Source: Cryoendolithus antarcticus
Taxonomy: Eukaryota; Ascomycota; Dothideomycetes; Cladosporiales; Cladosporiaceae
NCBI GenBank assembly: GCA_002077065.1
Contig: NAJO01000040.1
Coordinates: 349,175-413,174 of the forward strand
DNA: 64,000 bases
Reading direction: 5' to 3'
Shown: piece by piece, positions 10,444 through 21,666 of the stretch
How positions within the stretch are numbered: position 1 is the first letter of the stretch
How the letters are laid out: each line of letters begins with the position of its first letter
The notes under the pieces: generated by a model
The model's input: only the letters and a program-made list of their open reading frames with translations
What the model was told of the DNA's origin: nothing
The model's database searches: none
Position numbers and translations under genes: made by a program

Positions 10444-11877
10444 CTACCCAGCAGCAATACTCGCATCCACCACACTCTCCCTATGCCTCCTTCTCCTCTC
10501 CCTTCCCCTCGCCCTCAACACCTCCGCACTAACATACTCCCCCGGTAGCCTGAACTCCCTTTCCCCCAACTCCGGCACCGGCAATCCAAAAGCCATAACC
10601 TGCCCAGCCCGCCGCGTACTAACACCCTCCTTCTCCTTGCCCTTCTTCAGCGCAGCGTCACGCCGTAAGCGATCAGGGTAGAACGTCGTGAAGGGCGAAG
10701 GCGGACGGTATGGGATCGGCTGTGCTGGAGGATGGCTGGAAGTTTGCGGGAGTGCATGTAAGCGTCGTGCTGCTTTGCCGGCGCGAGCGGTCTCGAGCTG
10801 GAGTTGGCGGCTCGCGGCGTCGGAGTTGGGTGCATCGATCGAGACTTCCGTGCCGTCGTCGTCCTCTTCCTCCTCTTCTGCTAGTCGAGCAACTTCCTTC
10901 TCTAGCCGCTGCCGCTTCTCCTCTTCTTTCCACTGCTTGAATTTGTCCACTAGGGCCTGTACCTCTGCAATGAAGTATGCTCGTTTCGGCTCGTAGCGCC
11001 TCGCCTCACTGTCCGTAATGCCCGTGATGCCGAGTACTTTCAGCCAGTCGTGTCCCAGTAGTCCTTCAAGCAGGCGATCCAGCTGTACTTTCTCATGCAT
11101 GGCTCTGTCGCGCTCGATATTGCGGAGTTGCTTCTCTTTCCGCTCAGCCCGCTTGTGTGCTTTCAGAAAGAAGTCTTTGGCTAGAGGGTCATCGCCGTTT
11201 TCTGGAACATTGTTGAGGAAGGTGGAGAAGTCAAGGACAGTGGTCCCTGGCGCGTGTGTCTGTGCAAACGGTTCGTCTGAGTTTCCGTTGACTTTCGAGC
11301 TGGTAGGAGAAGCATTGTGCTTCTTTAGCTGCTTCGCCGGTGAAGGCGTCTCGGTGTTCGACCGCTTCGGCAAGTCATCTGCCACGTAGATCACCGAGTC
11401 CAGATTGATGAAGTCGTCTTCCCTTGGCAAATCAAACATGATCTCCTCATAGTTCGGGAAGTACACAGCCAGCTCGCTCTTCAGCTTGGGTCCATCGTCT
11501 TGACTTCGTAGCGTGCGCTTCTCCTCTTTCCTGCTCGCGGCTGATCCTGCTGGTGGAACAGGCGCAGATACCTCTCGCATAGCCCCTGCGACCGCATCGC
11601 CCTGTACGCTAAGCTCGCGCTGCACGCCATTGACAGTCTCTATCGCTTTTCCACCAGGTCTCCTCAAGGTAATCTTGTTCGGAGGTCTTGGCGGTGTAAC
11701 CGCTGGAGGTGTGAAGAAAGCAAGTCCGTCTAGTGTCTGCTGCTTAGGCCCGACGCGTAGCTCCAATTTCCTTTTCTTTGCTGGTCGTTCATCCAGAAAG
11801 TCGGCATCTGCTTCGTGTGAGGTCGCGTGAGGCATGACGCGTGCTTCGGGGGGTGGCATCGCGTGGAGTTGCAGCAT
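10444..11877 (-). CDS. SAS4: SAS4-domain protein (SAS/NuA-type acetyltransferase subunit)
   Basis: Single-exon, 477 residues, starting at the ATG at 11877 (MLQLHAMPPPEAR). The centre, about residues 250-330, carries the SAS4 signature: a charged helix then LDRLLEGLLGHDWLKVLGI and EPKRAYFIAEVQALVDKF, running into a coiled coil with a run of Glu/Asp. A PIP-box-like QQTLDGLAFF stretch lies near residue 47. Flanks are disordered with basic clusters (PAKKRKLELR), a likely nuclear signal. In yeast, SAS4 is a subunit of the SAS complex with the H4K16 acetyltransferase Sas2, acting in silencing. The partner genes are not in this window. Divergent from the repeat-rich gene beginning at 13050. Confidence 0.82.
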   Translation of the reverse strand: MLQLHAMPPPEARVMPHATSHEADADFLDERPAKKRKLELRVGPKQQTLDGLAFFTPPAVTPPRPPNKITLRRPGGKAIETVNGVQRELSVQGDAVAGAMREVSAPVPPAGSAASRKEEKRTLRSQDDGPKLKSELAVYFPNYEEIMFDLPREDDFINLDSVIYVADDLPKRSNTETPSPAKQLKKHNASPTSSKVNGNSDEPFAQTHAPGTTVLDFSTFLNNVPENGDDPLAKDFFLKAHKRAERKEKQLRNIERDRAMHEKVQLDRLLEGLLGHDWLKVLGITGITDSEARRYEPKRAYFIAEVQALVDKFKQWKEEEKRQRLEKEVARLAEEEEEDDDGTEVSIDAPNSDAASRQLQLETARAGKAARRLHALPQTSSHPPAQPIPYRPPSPFTTFYPDRLRRDAALKKGKEKEGVSTRRAGQVMAFGLPVPELGEREFRLPGEYVSAEVLRARGRERRRRHRESVVDASIAAG

Positions 11878-13049
11878 GGGCGGTCATGATGTACCCAGGG
11901 CTCAGGATGTAGACATTCTTAAACTGGGCACCTGACGGTCTCCTTTTAGACCATCTATGTGGATTCGACGCGATGAGAAGGCTTTGCGGTCTGCTGCTCT
12001 GTACAGACGCCGTTCCATTGAATCTCTGTCAAAGCTTCAATCTCGACTCATCAACAAGCCTGACGTCATTCATATCGGACATGTATTGGAAGGAAAGTGT
12101 CGGTGGGACATTACATGACATATATATCACCCTTTTCCACTAAGGAAGACTATCCCGTGTCCATTCAATTGGGAGTCTAGTCGATCTACGTGTCTTGCGA
12201 TTGCTTGACCCTCTTCATCGCGACAGGCGCACACCGCGCAGACTACAACAAACGACGATATCATAATCCTAAGCATTATTGCGCTAGCCTCGCATCAGAG
12301 CTCGATGACCCGAGCTCAAGTCGCAAAGGTCAGACCCAATTACTGCTAGCTATGACTGGCCGGCGTCTATTTCGACAGCCACGCGCTCAAGAGCTGGAAG
12401 TAGCGAGCCGGGACACATGCAGGGCATGTGACAGCGGGGAAGCTGGAAGCACGTGCAAGGAAGCATCCGTTGTGACTTCGCAAGAATCGCTGAGCAGTGC
12501 CTCGAAACGTGCAGCCATTGGGTATTGAGTGTGCAATCAGGACAGAGACATGCTTAAACAGCCTCGTGCCCACATGCACGCCATGTGAGCAGCCTTGGCA
12601 CCGAGAACCCGGTATCGCCCAAGTCGTATCCACCTATCAAGCCCTCGACATTGACATCAAGCAAGACTAAACCCTGACCGAGCCATGGATACGCATCGCA
12701 AATCAAGCCCACCCTCCTCCACTTCCAATGCTCACGTTGTTTCTTCGCACGCAGCAACGTCATGCCACATGCCGTACCTGCCGTTTTACCCCGCTAAGGC
12801 ACCTCATACCAAAGGAATACGGCGCGAGCTACCTACGTAGGGAGGCGTAGCTCCAGGGCTACGTGACCTTGTATTGCGTGCCCGCGATGGATTGCGGTCC
12901 GGATGGCGTCTCCAAGGTAAGTTGGTTTGTATATAACAGGTAGGTCTGCTCAGGTTGGCAGCTTGACGCTCTCTCATATCCGTACACGTAAGAGAGCATC
13001 AACATACCACGCTATCGTTTCTGTCGAAGCAAAGAAAATACTCACCACC
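11878..13049. other. Divergent intergenic region SAS4 / repeat-rich protein
   Basis: About 1.17 kb between two divergently transcribed genes, so it should hold both promoters. A TATATATA-like tract lies near 12119-12127 and a clear TATATAA lies close to the downstream gene. The short open frames (for example 12190-12528) show no protein-family pattern. Confidence 0.5.
12930..12936 (+). promoter_or_regulatory. TATA box upstream of the repeat-rich gene
   Basis: TATATAA about 114 bases before the ATG at 13050, within TTTGTATATAACAGG. A consensus TATA box at this distance is typical of strongly inducible fungal genes. Functional use is inferred. Confidence 0.5.
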
Positions 13050-14384
13050 ATGTCTGAACGCGAAATTTATCCCCAGAGTGGCAGCTCGGGTCTCACCGGC
13101 AGCGGCAGCAGCAACACTTACGATTCAAATACCACTGGCTCCGGTCTCAGCAACACCGAGTCTAACAAGTCCGGCGGCGGCATCATTCAATCTGCACTTG
13201 GCATGGTCGGCCTGGGAGGCAACAAGACAACCGACAGCTCCAACACCAGCGGCCTGACAGGCAGTGGCTACGACAACACAAGCTCAACAACCGGCTCAGG
13301 CATTACAGGTGGTCAAGGTCAGTATAGTTCTCTTACCACCGGCAACCCGAGTGACATCACCGATGGCGGCTCTGGCTTGCTACATGGCAACCAGTCAAGC
13401 GGCACTGGGTCCAGTGGCATTGGCCACAGTGGCGGACCGCACAACACGTTCGCGGGCAACGCTCTCGACCCAGCCGTGCATGGCGAGTCGCAGAATCGTG
13501 GGACGGGCTTGAGTCTGCCTGGAGGTGCTGACTCAGGGTATACAGAGACGAGCTCAGGTGGCTCGGGTCTTACGGGCGGTAGCTCCGGCTTGACCGGTGG
13601 CAGCTCGTCAGGCTATGACAACAACAATGACAAGAGCAGCGGTGGCATCACGGGCGCCATCTCCAATCTCGTCGGCGGAGGCTCTTCGAACACGAACACC
13701 AGCAGCAGCGGCTCCGGTCTCACAGGCGGCAGCTCCTCGGGCTATGACAACAGCAGCACCGGCTCCGGCCTAACTGGTGGCAGCTCCGGTCTCACCGGCA
13801 ACAGCTCCTCAGACTACAACAGCTCCACCTCCGGCACCGACAGCGGCAGCCGCTCCGGCACCTACGACTCCACCGCCCCTTCCACAACCCTCGCCGGCGA
13901 CAACTCCCGCAACCCAGCAGCCGACGGCTCCACCACAAACACCTCTACTTCCCAATCTGGACGCGACAACCCTGCCACCGATGATCCCTCCGCCGCCGGC
14001 TCAGGCCAGCAGCAGACTGGCGGCAGCGGGATGGGCGAAGAGGAGAGGAAACACGATAACAAAGTCGCCGCCAAGCGGGAGAACCCTAGCGCTATCCCGA
14101 CTGCGGGCGGCGAGAGGCTTGGGGAGAAGCATTGGGGAGAGAGCAAGGTTGTGCCTGATGCTGGATTCGCGCCGCAGGATGAGGGAAAGGGGATTCAGAG
14201 TAGCAGTAATGATCGTGAGTTTATGCGATGAGCGGGGTGGTCAAGAATGGGGTGTGTGCTGACTTTGAGTGTAGCTACGACTGCGAGTAACACTGCGAAA
14301 AACGCTGGGGGTAGCTCTAGCTCTGGGCAGACCGAGGGGAAGGAGAAGATTGGGGACAAGGTCAAGCACCTGTTGCACAAGTAG
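13050..14384 (+). CDS. Gly/Ser/Thr-rich repeat protein of stress-protein appearance
   Basis: Two exons, 13050-14214 and 14275-14384, 424 residues. The ATG at 13050 has strong context (CACCACCATGTC); in-frame sequence upstream has no better start. The 60-nt intron has GTGAGT, TGCTGAC and GTGTAG, and splicing changes the end from FMR-stop to SSNDPTTASNTAKNAGG...DKVKHLLHK. The body is built of degenerate SGLTG, SSGYDN and GSG units. The last ~100 residues are different and charged (EEERKHDNKVAAKRENPS, GERLGEKHWGESK) and end in an amphipathic KIGDKVKHLLHK. No signal peptide or membrane segment. Hydrophilic, disordered repeats with a conserved-looking tail resemble fungal hydrophilin-type or stress-induced proteins; the function is not known to me. 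Confidence 0.8.
13561..13810 (+). repeat. Degenerate tandem coding repeat (GSGLTGGSS / SSGYDN)
   Basis: Repeated units such as ggctcgggtcttacgggcgg, ggctccggtctcacaggcgg and ggctccggcctaactggtgg encode GSGLTGG, alternating with units encoding SSGYDN. Spacing is irregular, so the array looks old and partly scrambled. Third-codon positions vary while the amino acids are kept. Confidence 0.75.
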
Positions 14385-14705
14385 ATGAAGGAACGATTCG
14401 TTGGTCACCGTAGAACCCTTGGCCATCCTGTTCGAGAGTTGGTAGCTGCTGCAATCTCTCGAACTGACGAACAAGTCCTCCAATCTGTACCCAGGACAAT
14501 GTGGTTGTCATGAGCCCAGAATTGCGCGCTTCAATGTCCCCGAGCGGCTGTCTCTCCAAGTTCCAGTCGAGTCCATTCCGCTGCTTCTTCGCTGTTCATT
14601 GCGCCCCGCGACAATGCCCAATTTCCACCCAGATCATCCTCTGTTCCCTCCCGCAGGCTGGCTTGTATCGTAGTGTACAGTGCCCTGGCAATGAGGACAA
14701 TAGTA
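14385..14705. other. Convergent intergenic region
   Basis: About 320 bases between the 3' ends of the repeat-rich gene and the first BTB gene. It holds only the two 3' flanks; no gene or repeat seen. Confidence 0.6.
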
Positions 14706-15507
14706 CTAAATCACCCGCTTCTTCCGGACTTTACCTCCCATCTTCACCCCTTCGCACATCATGTTGCAAGCCTGGCAGTAGAATTCCGTAGGCTGTGCGT
14801 TACGGAGCGTCATCTCCGCGAGTTCAGCAGCGAGCTGCACAGCCACGCTCTGCGCCAGATTTGGCAATGCCTTCATTAGAGTGACGTAGTCGGAGATGTT
14901 GGTCTTGCTAAGCGTGACTGCGGCTTTTGCTAAAGCAGCGCGAAAGTCTTCCATAGGACCTGTCGCTTCTTCGGCGAGCGTGGCTGCATCGATCAGATTC
15001 GTGGTGAATTTGATAGGAACCTTGGCCAGAAGGTCGGCGAGCTTCATGTTCGCCAGCTTCACAAGATTCGGCAGGTCATACTTGTCCGCCAGGATAGCCG
15101 CGTTGACGTGGCTCGTGTAGATATTGTCGCTCCTTGGCGAGGCGTAATCGAAGTAGTATATATAGCGTACCAGGGCGTCGACACAGTCTTCGCCATCGGC
15201 GCTCAGGTTGAGGCGCTTCACAGAAGCCTCCTAGCAACAGTCAGTGGCAAGATGAACGAGCCCCATTTGAACTGAACTCACCCCGAAACCGCCGTCGCAA
15301 GCGCATGCTAGGACATCGGAGTATAGACAGAGTACAAAGCGATGCACTTTCCACGAGCGATCATCGCACACAATTTCGAAATCAATAGCCTTGCCTGTTT
15401 CGTAGAGGCTGCGAAGGCTTGGTCAGTGGCCGCATGCTTCAGTCAGGTGAACGTCCTTACATCTTAAACCGTCCAGATACGGTCGAGAAGACTGTTGCAG
15501 CATCCAT
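14706..15507 (-). CDS. BTB/POZ domain protein (paralogue 1)
   Basis: Three exons on the minus strand: 15507-15461, 15408-15282 and 15230-14706, 232 residues. Introns are 52 and 51 nt (GTAAGG...CGCAG; GTGAGT...TGCTAG). The N-terminus reads MDAATVFSTVSGRFKIL, then the BTB core: AIDFEIVCDDRSWKVHRFVL, LYSDVLACACDGGF, ADGEDCVDALVRYIYYFDY and HVNAAILADKYDLPNLVKLA. Fungal BTB proteins of this short type lack Kelch or zinc-finger partners; many are thought to be adaptors for CUL3 ligases or nuclear factors, but no role can be stated here. The tail has three cysteines (YCQACNMMC) and a basic end (GGKVRKKRVI). A related gene follows upstream on the same strand at 16049-16978. Confidence 0.82.
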
Positions 15508-16048
15508 GATGAGTGTTGTCGGTGAGTCGGTGTAGGGAGGCCAGTGTCATTAACACGGTTGACGTTGGACCTGCAGTGCATTGACGAAGTAGGCAGTAGT
15601 GTGCGGTTGGGAAGGAGCGATGGAGATCGACCATCTGAATCGTTAAGCCCATCGCTGCTGCACTGTTAGCCTCATCGCACCTCTTGACCCCTTCGATGCA
15701 GCAGCGGTTGCCAGTTTGCGGGTGATGTTCAGTTATAGGTCAGGCACAGGACTCTGGACCGGGCAATTTGCTATCGTCACCTTCAGGCCTTGCAGCAACC
15801 GAAACAGACTGCTCCAGACGATGTCGGAGGCGCTAGCGAGACCGAGGAACGATGATCTGACATGGGCTGTGTGGAAACTGTATACGATTGTTGCTGGTCC
15901 ATCCTAGTCACCTACACAGCTGTTGCCCTCGTGCATTGCCGCCTTGTTTGCATGACCGCGCATTTGTCCTCGCAGCTGCGTCGAGCTGAGTACGGGTAGC
16001 TGAGCCATCCACCGCGCGAATCTTTCGATCAACCCGATACCCTCGCAT
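15508..16048. other. Spacer between BTB paralogues
   Basis: About 540 bases, the promoter side of paralogue 1 and the 3' flank of paralogue 2. Open frames here are short and without family resemblance. Confidence 0.5.
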
Positions 16049-16978
16049 TTACGCACACTTCAGTAAAAGTCCACCTCTGGTTCCTGCCCCTTCGCGCTGA
16101 ATTTCCAGGCATAGAGGCAATTTCCGCACCCCAGGGCGATGAAGTATGTCCTGTTTTCCTTCCGCTGTTGCGACGTCAAGAATGAAGTTCTCGAGCTGTC
16201 CTCTCGCGGCACTGTAACGTCCATAGTCACAACTCGGACAATTGGTATGCGTCTCCTTGATTGACTTGTCATGCTCCTTCCAAGTCGGCATGGCGATAGT
16301 GACGTCTTGTGCGAGCGCCGGTATGGCGCGGATGATTGTACTATACTGCTCAGACTGTTTCATGCTACTCTTGATTGTTGCATGGACAAGTGCGTCCTTG
16401 AACTTTGCGATTGGTCCCTCGGCCTCGTAGGACAGCCTGGCACCCTCGACCAGATCTGCCGTAGCGTCGAGTGGCTTGTCTTTCAGCAACACAGCTGCTT
16501 TGTCGTTTGCGAGCTGAGGTAGGTGGAGCATGTCGTACTTGTCGGCAAGAAGAATCATGTTGACGTGCAGGGTGTAAGGTTCGCGGCACTCATCGTCAGT
16601 GGCGTAGTCGAAGTAGTACATGTAATTGACGAGTGCCGCCACACTTGTCTCGCCATCTACGCTAAGATCGATAGATCGATTTGCAGTCTCCTGCTTGGCG
16701 TCAGTGCGTGTGCTCAGTATATTTGTCCCGAACATTGCGGCCTATCTTGAAGTCACCATCGCAAGCGCAAGCCAGCACATCAGAGTACAGATTGAGCACG
16801 AAGCTGTGGACTTTCCAAGTCTTCTTGTCGCAAATGATGGTGAAATCAGTCGCCCGGCCCGACTCGAAGAGGCTGCGCGCGAAAGACTGTCAGTACACGG
16901 TTATGACACGCCCGCGTTGATATTACGTGACCTCTTGAACTTCTCAGTATTCGCGAAAAGGGCTCCTGGAGTAGTCAT
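16049..16978 (-). CDS. BTB/POZ domain protein (paralogue 2), gene model uncertain
   Basis: Modelled exons: 16978-16932, 16872-16734 and 16690-16049, 275 residues. Exon 1 is 47 nt, exactly as in paralogue 1, and the fold follows it: FKSLFESGRATDFTIICDKK, KVHSFVLNLYSDVLACACDG, VDGETSVAALVNYMYYFDYA and LLADKYDMLHLPQLANDK. Two weak points: the first donor is GTCACG, and the second intron (16691-16733) is only 43 nt with donor GTTCGG; without it the frame stops at TGA soon after GDFK. The C-terminus is also unclear: a second frame (16060-16272) ends in LGCGNCLYAWKFSAKG and pairs well with CPSCDYGRY in the first frame to make a two-CxxC zinc-ribbon-like tail, which suggests a further intron or a frameshift near 16145-16230. 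Confidence 0.65.
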
Positions 16979-18205
16979 GGTCGAAAGACTACGGATTAGC
17001 CATACCACCTTGAGATATTGAAGGTGATGAAGAAGTGCAAGAGTGGCTGCACTGTAAGAAGTTTATTTTGTTCGCGGCGTTTGTAGCGGGGCCTACATAA
17101 CATGTCTCACGGCAACGCCCGCCGGTGGCAGATCCCCTGTCTCAATGCTTCATGTGTGAAAAGTTTACGTGCTCGCTTCTTACTCCAAGTGTGCAGACAG
17201 GTCCAATATCAGGTGGCGCGCAATTGTTGACTATCCGCCCTCCTCCTCAGCCATGTCTATCAGCAATCGCTTGTCTGCTCGTGGAGCATCGTCCCTGAAG
17301 GCCTGCATAGGTCTGCAATATTACTAGAGTGAGTTGATACTTCCTGCCAGTCAGCTAAAATTTCGGGATAGAAGGTATCTGGCTTGCGGAGGAATCACGA
17401 GCGCAGATGAGTGGGAAGGACGGGGGAAAATGCTAAGGCAGATGCGGATTTTGATGGAGATGACAGCCTACGATCCTTCGTGAGCCGTGGATTCCCTTAG
17501 CGTGTCAATAGCCGATATGACATGTCTCGCTACTGCATAGGTATGCAGCCGTCTGCGGTATTACTACCACCCCGACCAAGTACGATGTACCCATGTTGTC
17601 TGCTCGAGTAGGTTCGGGTTCGAGAGCGCAAGGTGTGTTGTGTGGAAATGCCAGTGTCATGGTATGCCAGAATATTCTGCTCTAACAGGAGGCGTGTCGA
17701 GTGTGAGCGACATCCAAAATTTGCAATGCAGGCGGAGGTCTTGGTCTTGTGGCCAACCACTCGTAAGAGGGGTGACTTGCGCGTGAGACAAGCTTTATGA
17801 TGAATTATGTAGCGCAGGATAGATGGTTGATGGATGCAGGATGAAGTGAGGTCGGACGACAGCGCTTGCCCGAATGAGGGAAGGGAGGAGTGGAGTCGAA
17901 GCGGAGAGGAGTCTTGTGCGCCACCATGGGCATCGCAGTCGATATCGGCAGCCATCGTGACCCATTCAGTTGCATGGCAGATAAGACGACATTGATGAAG
18001 GAAGAATACAGGAACACGTTTGCTGCGCAAGTTACGGACTTCGCCTTCGCCCCACTTCGGATAACCTCGACCAAGTCGTCTGGCCGAGCCATGATATAGG
18101 CCAGATTGAGCACAGAAACGATCGCATATGACAATGGCACACTCGCGATGATCACAGAACGACATAAGATCACATCTGGCATACGTGTGACACAAAGTCG
18201 AAGTC
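16979..18205. other. Divergent intergenic region BTB2 / LSD1-type gene
   Basis: About 1.2 kb between divergent starts. A long minus-strand frame (17530-18684) crosses into the demethylase gene, but it has no codon or family signal and is taken as antisense noise. No repeat, tRNA or other gene recognised. Confidence 0.5.
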
Positions 18206-21200
18206 ATGGCGGCGATTGGCAACATGTCGAATATAGCTGGACTGGTGGCTGGACACAAGGCCAATGCCACGACTGCTAATGCGATCTTTCCTCTTGACGA
18301 AGACGACTCAAGTCTCTCTTCTACAGCAAGTGACATTTTCGACCGGCTCCCATCGAACAAGAGAGCAAGTAGCGGATCCTGGGAGGTCGATGCAAATGGT
18401 AATTGGCATCGACATGGCTCCCTTGAGTCAGCTACGAGCACAGGGATATCTTCCATCTGTTCTTCTACTGCCGCTGACGATGTATTGAAAGATCGATCAT
18501 CAGGACCTTCTTCGTCCAAGAAGCGTATGTCCGATGGTACTATCAAAGTCGCATTGCCATCATCCAGCATCAGCTCGGGAAGTGCAGGAACACCGCGAAG
18601 TATCGAGCAAAGAGGCATCCCAACAGAGAAAAATGGGAACCTTAAGCCACAACAGAAACGCAGAGGACGTCCGCCGAAGGACAAGACGACCGTTCAGCTA
18701 CCGAAGCCCCGACATCGTACTGCTTCGTTCATCTCGACGATGCAAGGGGAGGTCAAACCACGATCTGCGATTCCATACACTCTTCCGATCAGCATATTTG
18801 CCTCTCAATGCATCGAAGCTGCTCACGCCTCTCGTCTGGACCCATACGTCTTGCATGCTGGCGAACACGCTCTCTTGGCAGACCGTATCACCTCTGCAGA
18901 GGTCACGGTGTATCTCAACGTCCGAAACGCGATATTACGTCTCTGGACACAAAATCCTCGGTGTTGTGTCACAGTCGAAGAGGCAGCTGGCTGTGCCAAA
19001 GAGGGCCGCTTCTATGGGCTGACAGAGGTTGCGTACAAGTGGCTCACCCGAAATGGGTACATCAACTTTGGCTGTGTCGAAGTCCCACAAAATCCGACAA
19101 CGAGTGCAAAGCCAAAGAAAGCATTGAAGCAGAAGACTGTCGTCGTAATCGGTGCCGGCGTAGCTGGTCTCACCACCGCGCGCCAGCTTGAGGGTCTTTT
19201 CGCACAACACTCAGATCATTGGCTTGAGAGGGATGAAAAGCCGCCAAAAGTGGTCATCTTGGAAGCCCGCAAACGCATTGGTGGACGCGTGTACTCAAAG
19301 CCATTACGAATGCAGAAGCCGCATGGTCTCGCAGGTGATCTTCGAAATACCGCAGAGATGGGTGCGATGATCGTGACTGGGTTTGAACATGGCAATCCGC
19401 TCGATCCAGTCATACGTGGCCAGCTTGGCTTGCAATATCATCTCATGACGGATGCACTCACAATATATGACACGAATGGCAAGCCTGTAAAAGAGAAGCG
19501 CGATATGCTGAATACTGAGCTGTACACGGACATAACTGATCGAACAGGCGAATTTCGAGCAATGGCGCAGCCTCGAAACATGCTCAAGGGTGACGAAGAT
19601 CTCATCAAACGCTCGCGAGATCCAATGCAAGGCGGGTATAACAGTTTCAAGCTTGAGCCACTACCTGAACCCCTTGGAGGCAAGCCGAAGACCGTTATGA
19701 AGAGAGGGCGGCGGCTCAACGCGCCACCCGGGACCGAAAAATTGACAGGAAGAGCACAAGTGGTAGAGGCAAGCACTGGCACAGCGAAAGCAGCACAGGC
19801 CGCAGCTGAAATGGGCTGGAAAGTCAAGGAGGGCATCTCCAAGCATCACACAGTATCATTGAAGCCCATCGCCGAAGCGACTTTGTATCCAACTTTGGGT
19901 GCTGTCATGGACAATGCGGTCACGCAATACCAGTCATTGCTCGAGATGACATCCCAGGATATGCGACTACTCAATTGGCATCATGCGAATCTGGAGTACG
20001 CCAATGCCGCGCCTGTCAGCTGGCTCAGTCTCAGCGGACATGATCAAGATACCGGTAACGAATTCGAAGGCGCACATTCCGAAATAATCGGCGGATACAC
20101 ACAGCTCCCACGCGGTCTGATGAACCTGCCCACGAAGCTTGATGTCAAGTTCCAGTCAATCGTCGACAGCATACATTACGATGACCATTTGGAGGACGAT
20201 TCGCTTAGAACGCGGATAGTCTGCACAGATGGTGAAGTGATTGACGCTGATGAAATTGTGGTCACTGCACCGCTTGGTGTGCTGAAGAGCGAAGCCATCG
20301 ATTTCGATCCGCCATTGCCACATTGGAAGATGGGCGCGATCGATCGGATGGGCTTCGGTCTGCTGAACAAGGTATGGCCGAATGCCTCCAACGCCATAAT
20401 ACATTCACTGACATGGATTAGGTCGTCTTGGTATACAACGAGCCCTTCTGGGACGAATCGCGCGACATGTTCGGCTTGCTCAACGAAGCAGAGCACGCAG
20501 ACAGCCTCAACCCGTCACACTACGAACGACGAAGAGGGCGCTTCTACCTGATCTGGAATGCATCCAAGACAAGCGGCAGACCAGTTCTGATCGCACTCAT
20601 GGCCGGTCACGCAGCACACCAGGCCGAAGTCACCGACACGTCCACCCTCGTGAACGAAGTCACGGACCGTCTAAGACGAGTGTTCTCGCCATCAGTTCCA
20701 CTCCCGCAAGAGGTGATAGTCACGAGATGGAAGCAAGATCCTTTCACCAGAGGCACATACTCATTCGTCGCGCCACGTACACAACCGCAGGATTACGATC
20801 TCATGGCGAAATCGGTTGGGAACTTACACTTTGCGGGCGAGGCTACATGTGGCACACATCCTGCTACGGTCCATGGAGCTTTTCTATCTGGCTTGCGAGC
20901 TGCCGCAGATGTGATGGAGGGCTTGGTTGGACCAATCAAGCTGCCCAGCCCGCTTGTGGGACCACCGACGATCAAGCAAGAGACATCGACTGGTCACTTC
21001 GCACGAGCCGCGCCTACGCCTACGCCAGTATCGCGACCACAGACATCGCTAGCTACCCACAGGTCAACTTTAACGACTCTGCCCTCAACAGAGCCACAGA
21101 TCAAGCAGGAACCCTTCACGATGCCACTTCACAGTATCCCTGCGGCAGCTCTACCTACCATACCACGCAAGTCGGTCTGTGCAGCGGACCCATCTTTCTG

Positions 21201-21666
21201 GATTCCCGACACATTCGACTCACATCTCACCTATGAGACTTGCATACTCAGTCTCATCGGCTCCAAGATTGGTGATCGCCCTATCAAGCCTCTGCGCCCC
21301 GGCGTAAATCCCTTCCTCCTCTTCACGAAAGCTCACTGGGACGAGTGCCGCGAGTTCTGCAACAAAGATCCGAAGTTGAGGGATGTGAGGAACATCATCC
21401 GTACTACGCTGGGCACGAGATGGAAAGCATTGAGCAAAGCAGAGAAAGTTCCGTGGGTCGAGCAGAGCGTTGGAGCTCAAGGGGAGGCTGATCGCGCGAG
21501 AAGGGAGTGGGAAGCAGGAGTTCAGAGATGGGATGAGGAGGCTAAGAGGATAAGGGAGGAGTTCATGAAAGAGCGTCCGCCGCCCGAGGGTTTCAGCGGA
21601 GAACTCGGCGGGGAAAGCGGGAAGAGGAAGACGAATGTCAGTGCCTGTGTTGGCCTTGGTATGTGA
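18206..21666 (+). CDS. LSD1-type lysine-specific histone demethylase with HMG box
   Basis: Two exons, 18206-20371 and 20422-21666, 1136 residues. The 50-nt intron (GTATGG, CACTGAC, ATTAG) joins GFGLLNK to VVLVYNEPFWDESRDMFGLL. Domain order: disordered N-terminus with an AT-hook-like KRRGRPPKDK (~151-160); SWIRM domain (~205-295, ending LTRNGYINFG); FAD-dependent amine oxidase beginning with the dinucleotide motif VVVIGAGVAGLTTA (~312) and ending with LHFAGEATCGTHPATVHGAF (~857-876); HMG box (~1014-1100, RPGVNPFLLFTKAHWDE). This order is that of fungal LSD1 (HdmA-type) enzymes that remove mono- and dimethyl groups from histone H3 by FAD-dependent oxidation in the nucleus. No missing motif noted; substrate lysine is not readable from sequence. 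Confidence 0.92.

Noticed and set aside
17530..18684. 384-codon minus-strand frame
   Set aside because: Overlaps the start of the LSD1-type gene antisense, starts without family motifs, and its composition is erratic; the opposite-strand gene explains it.
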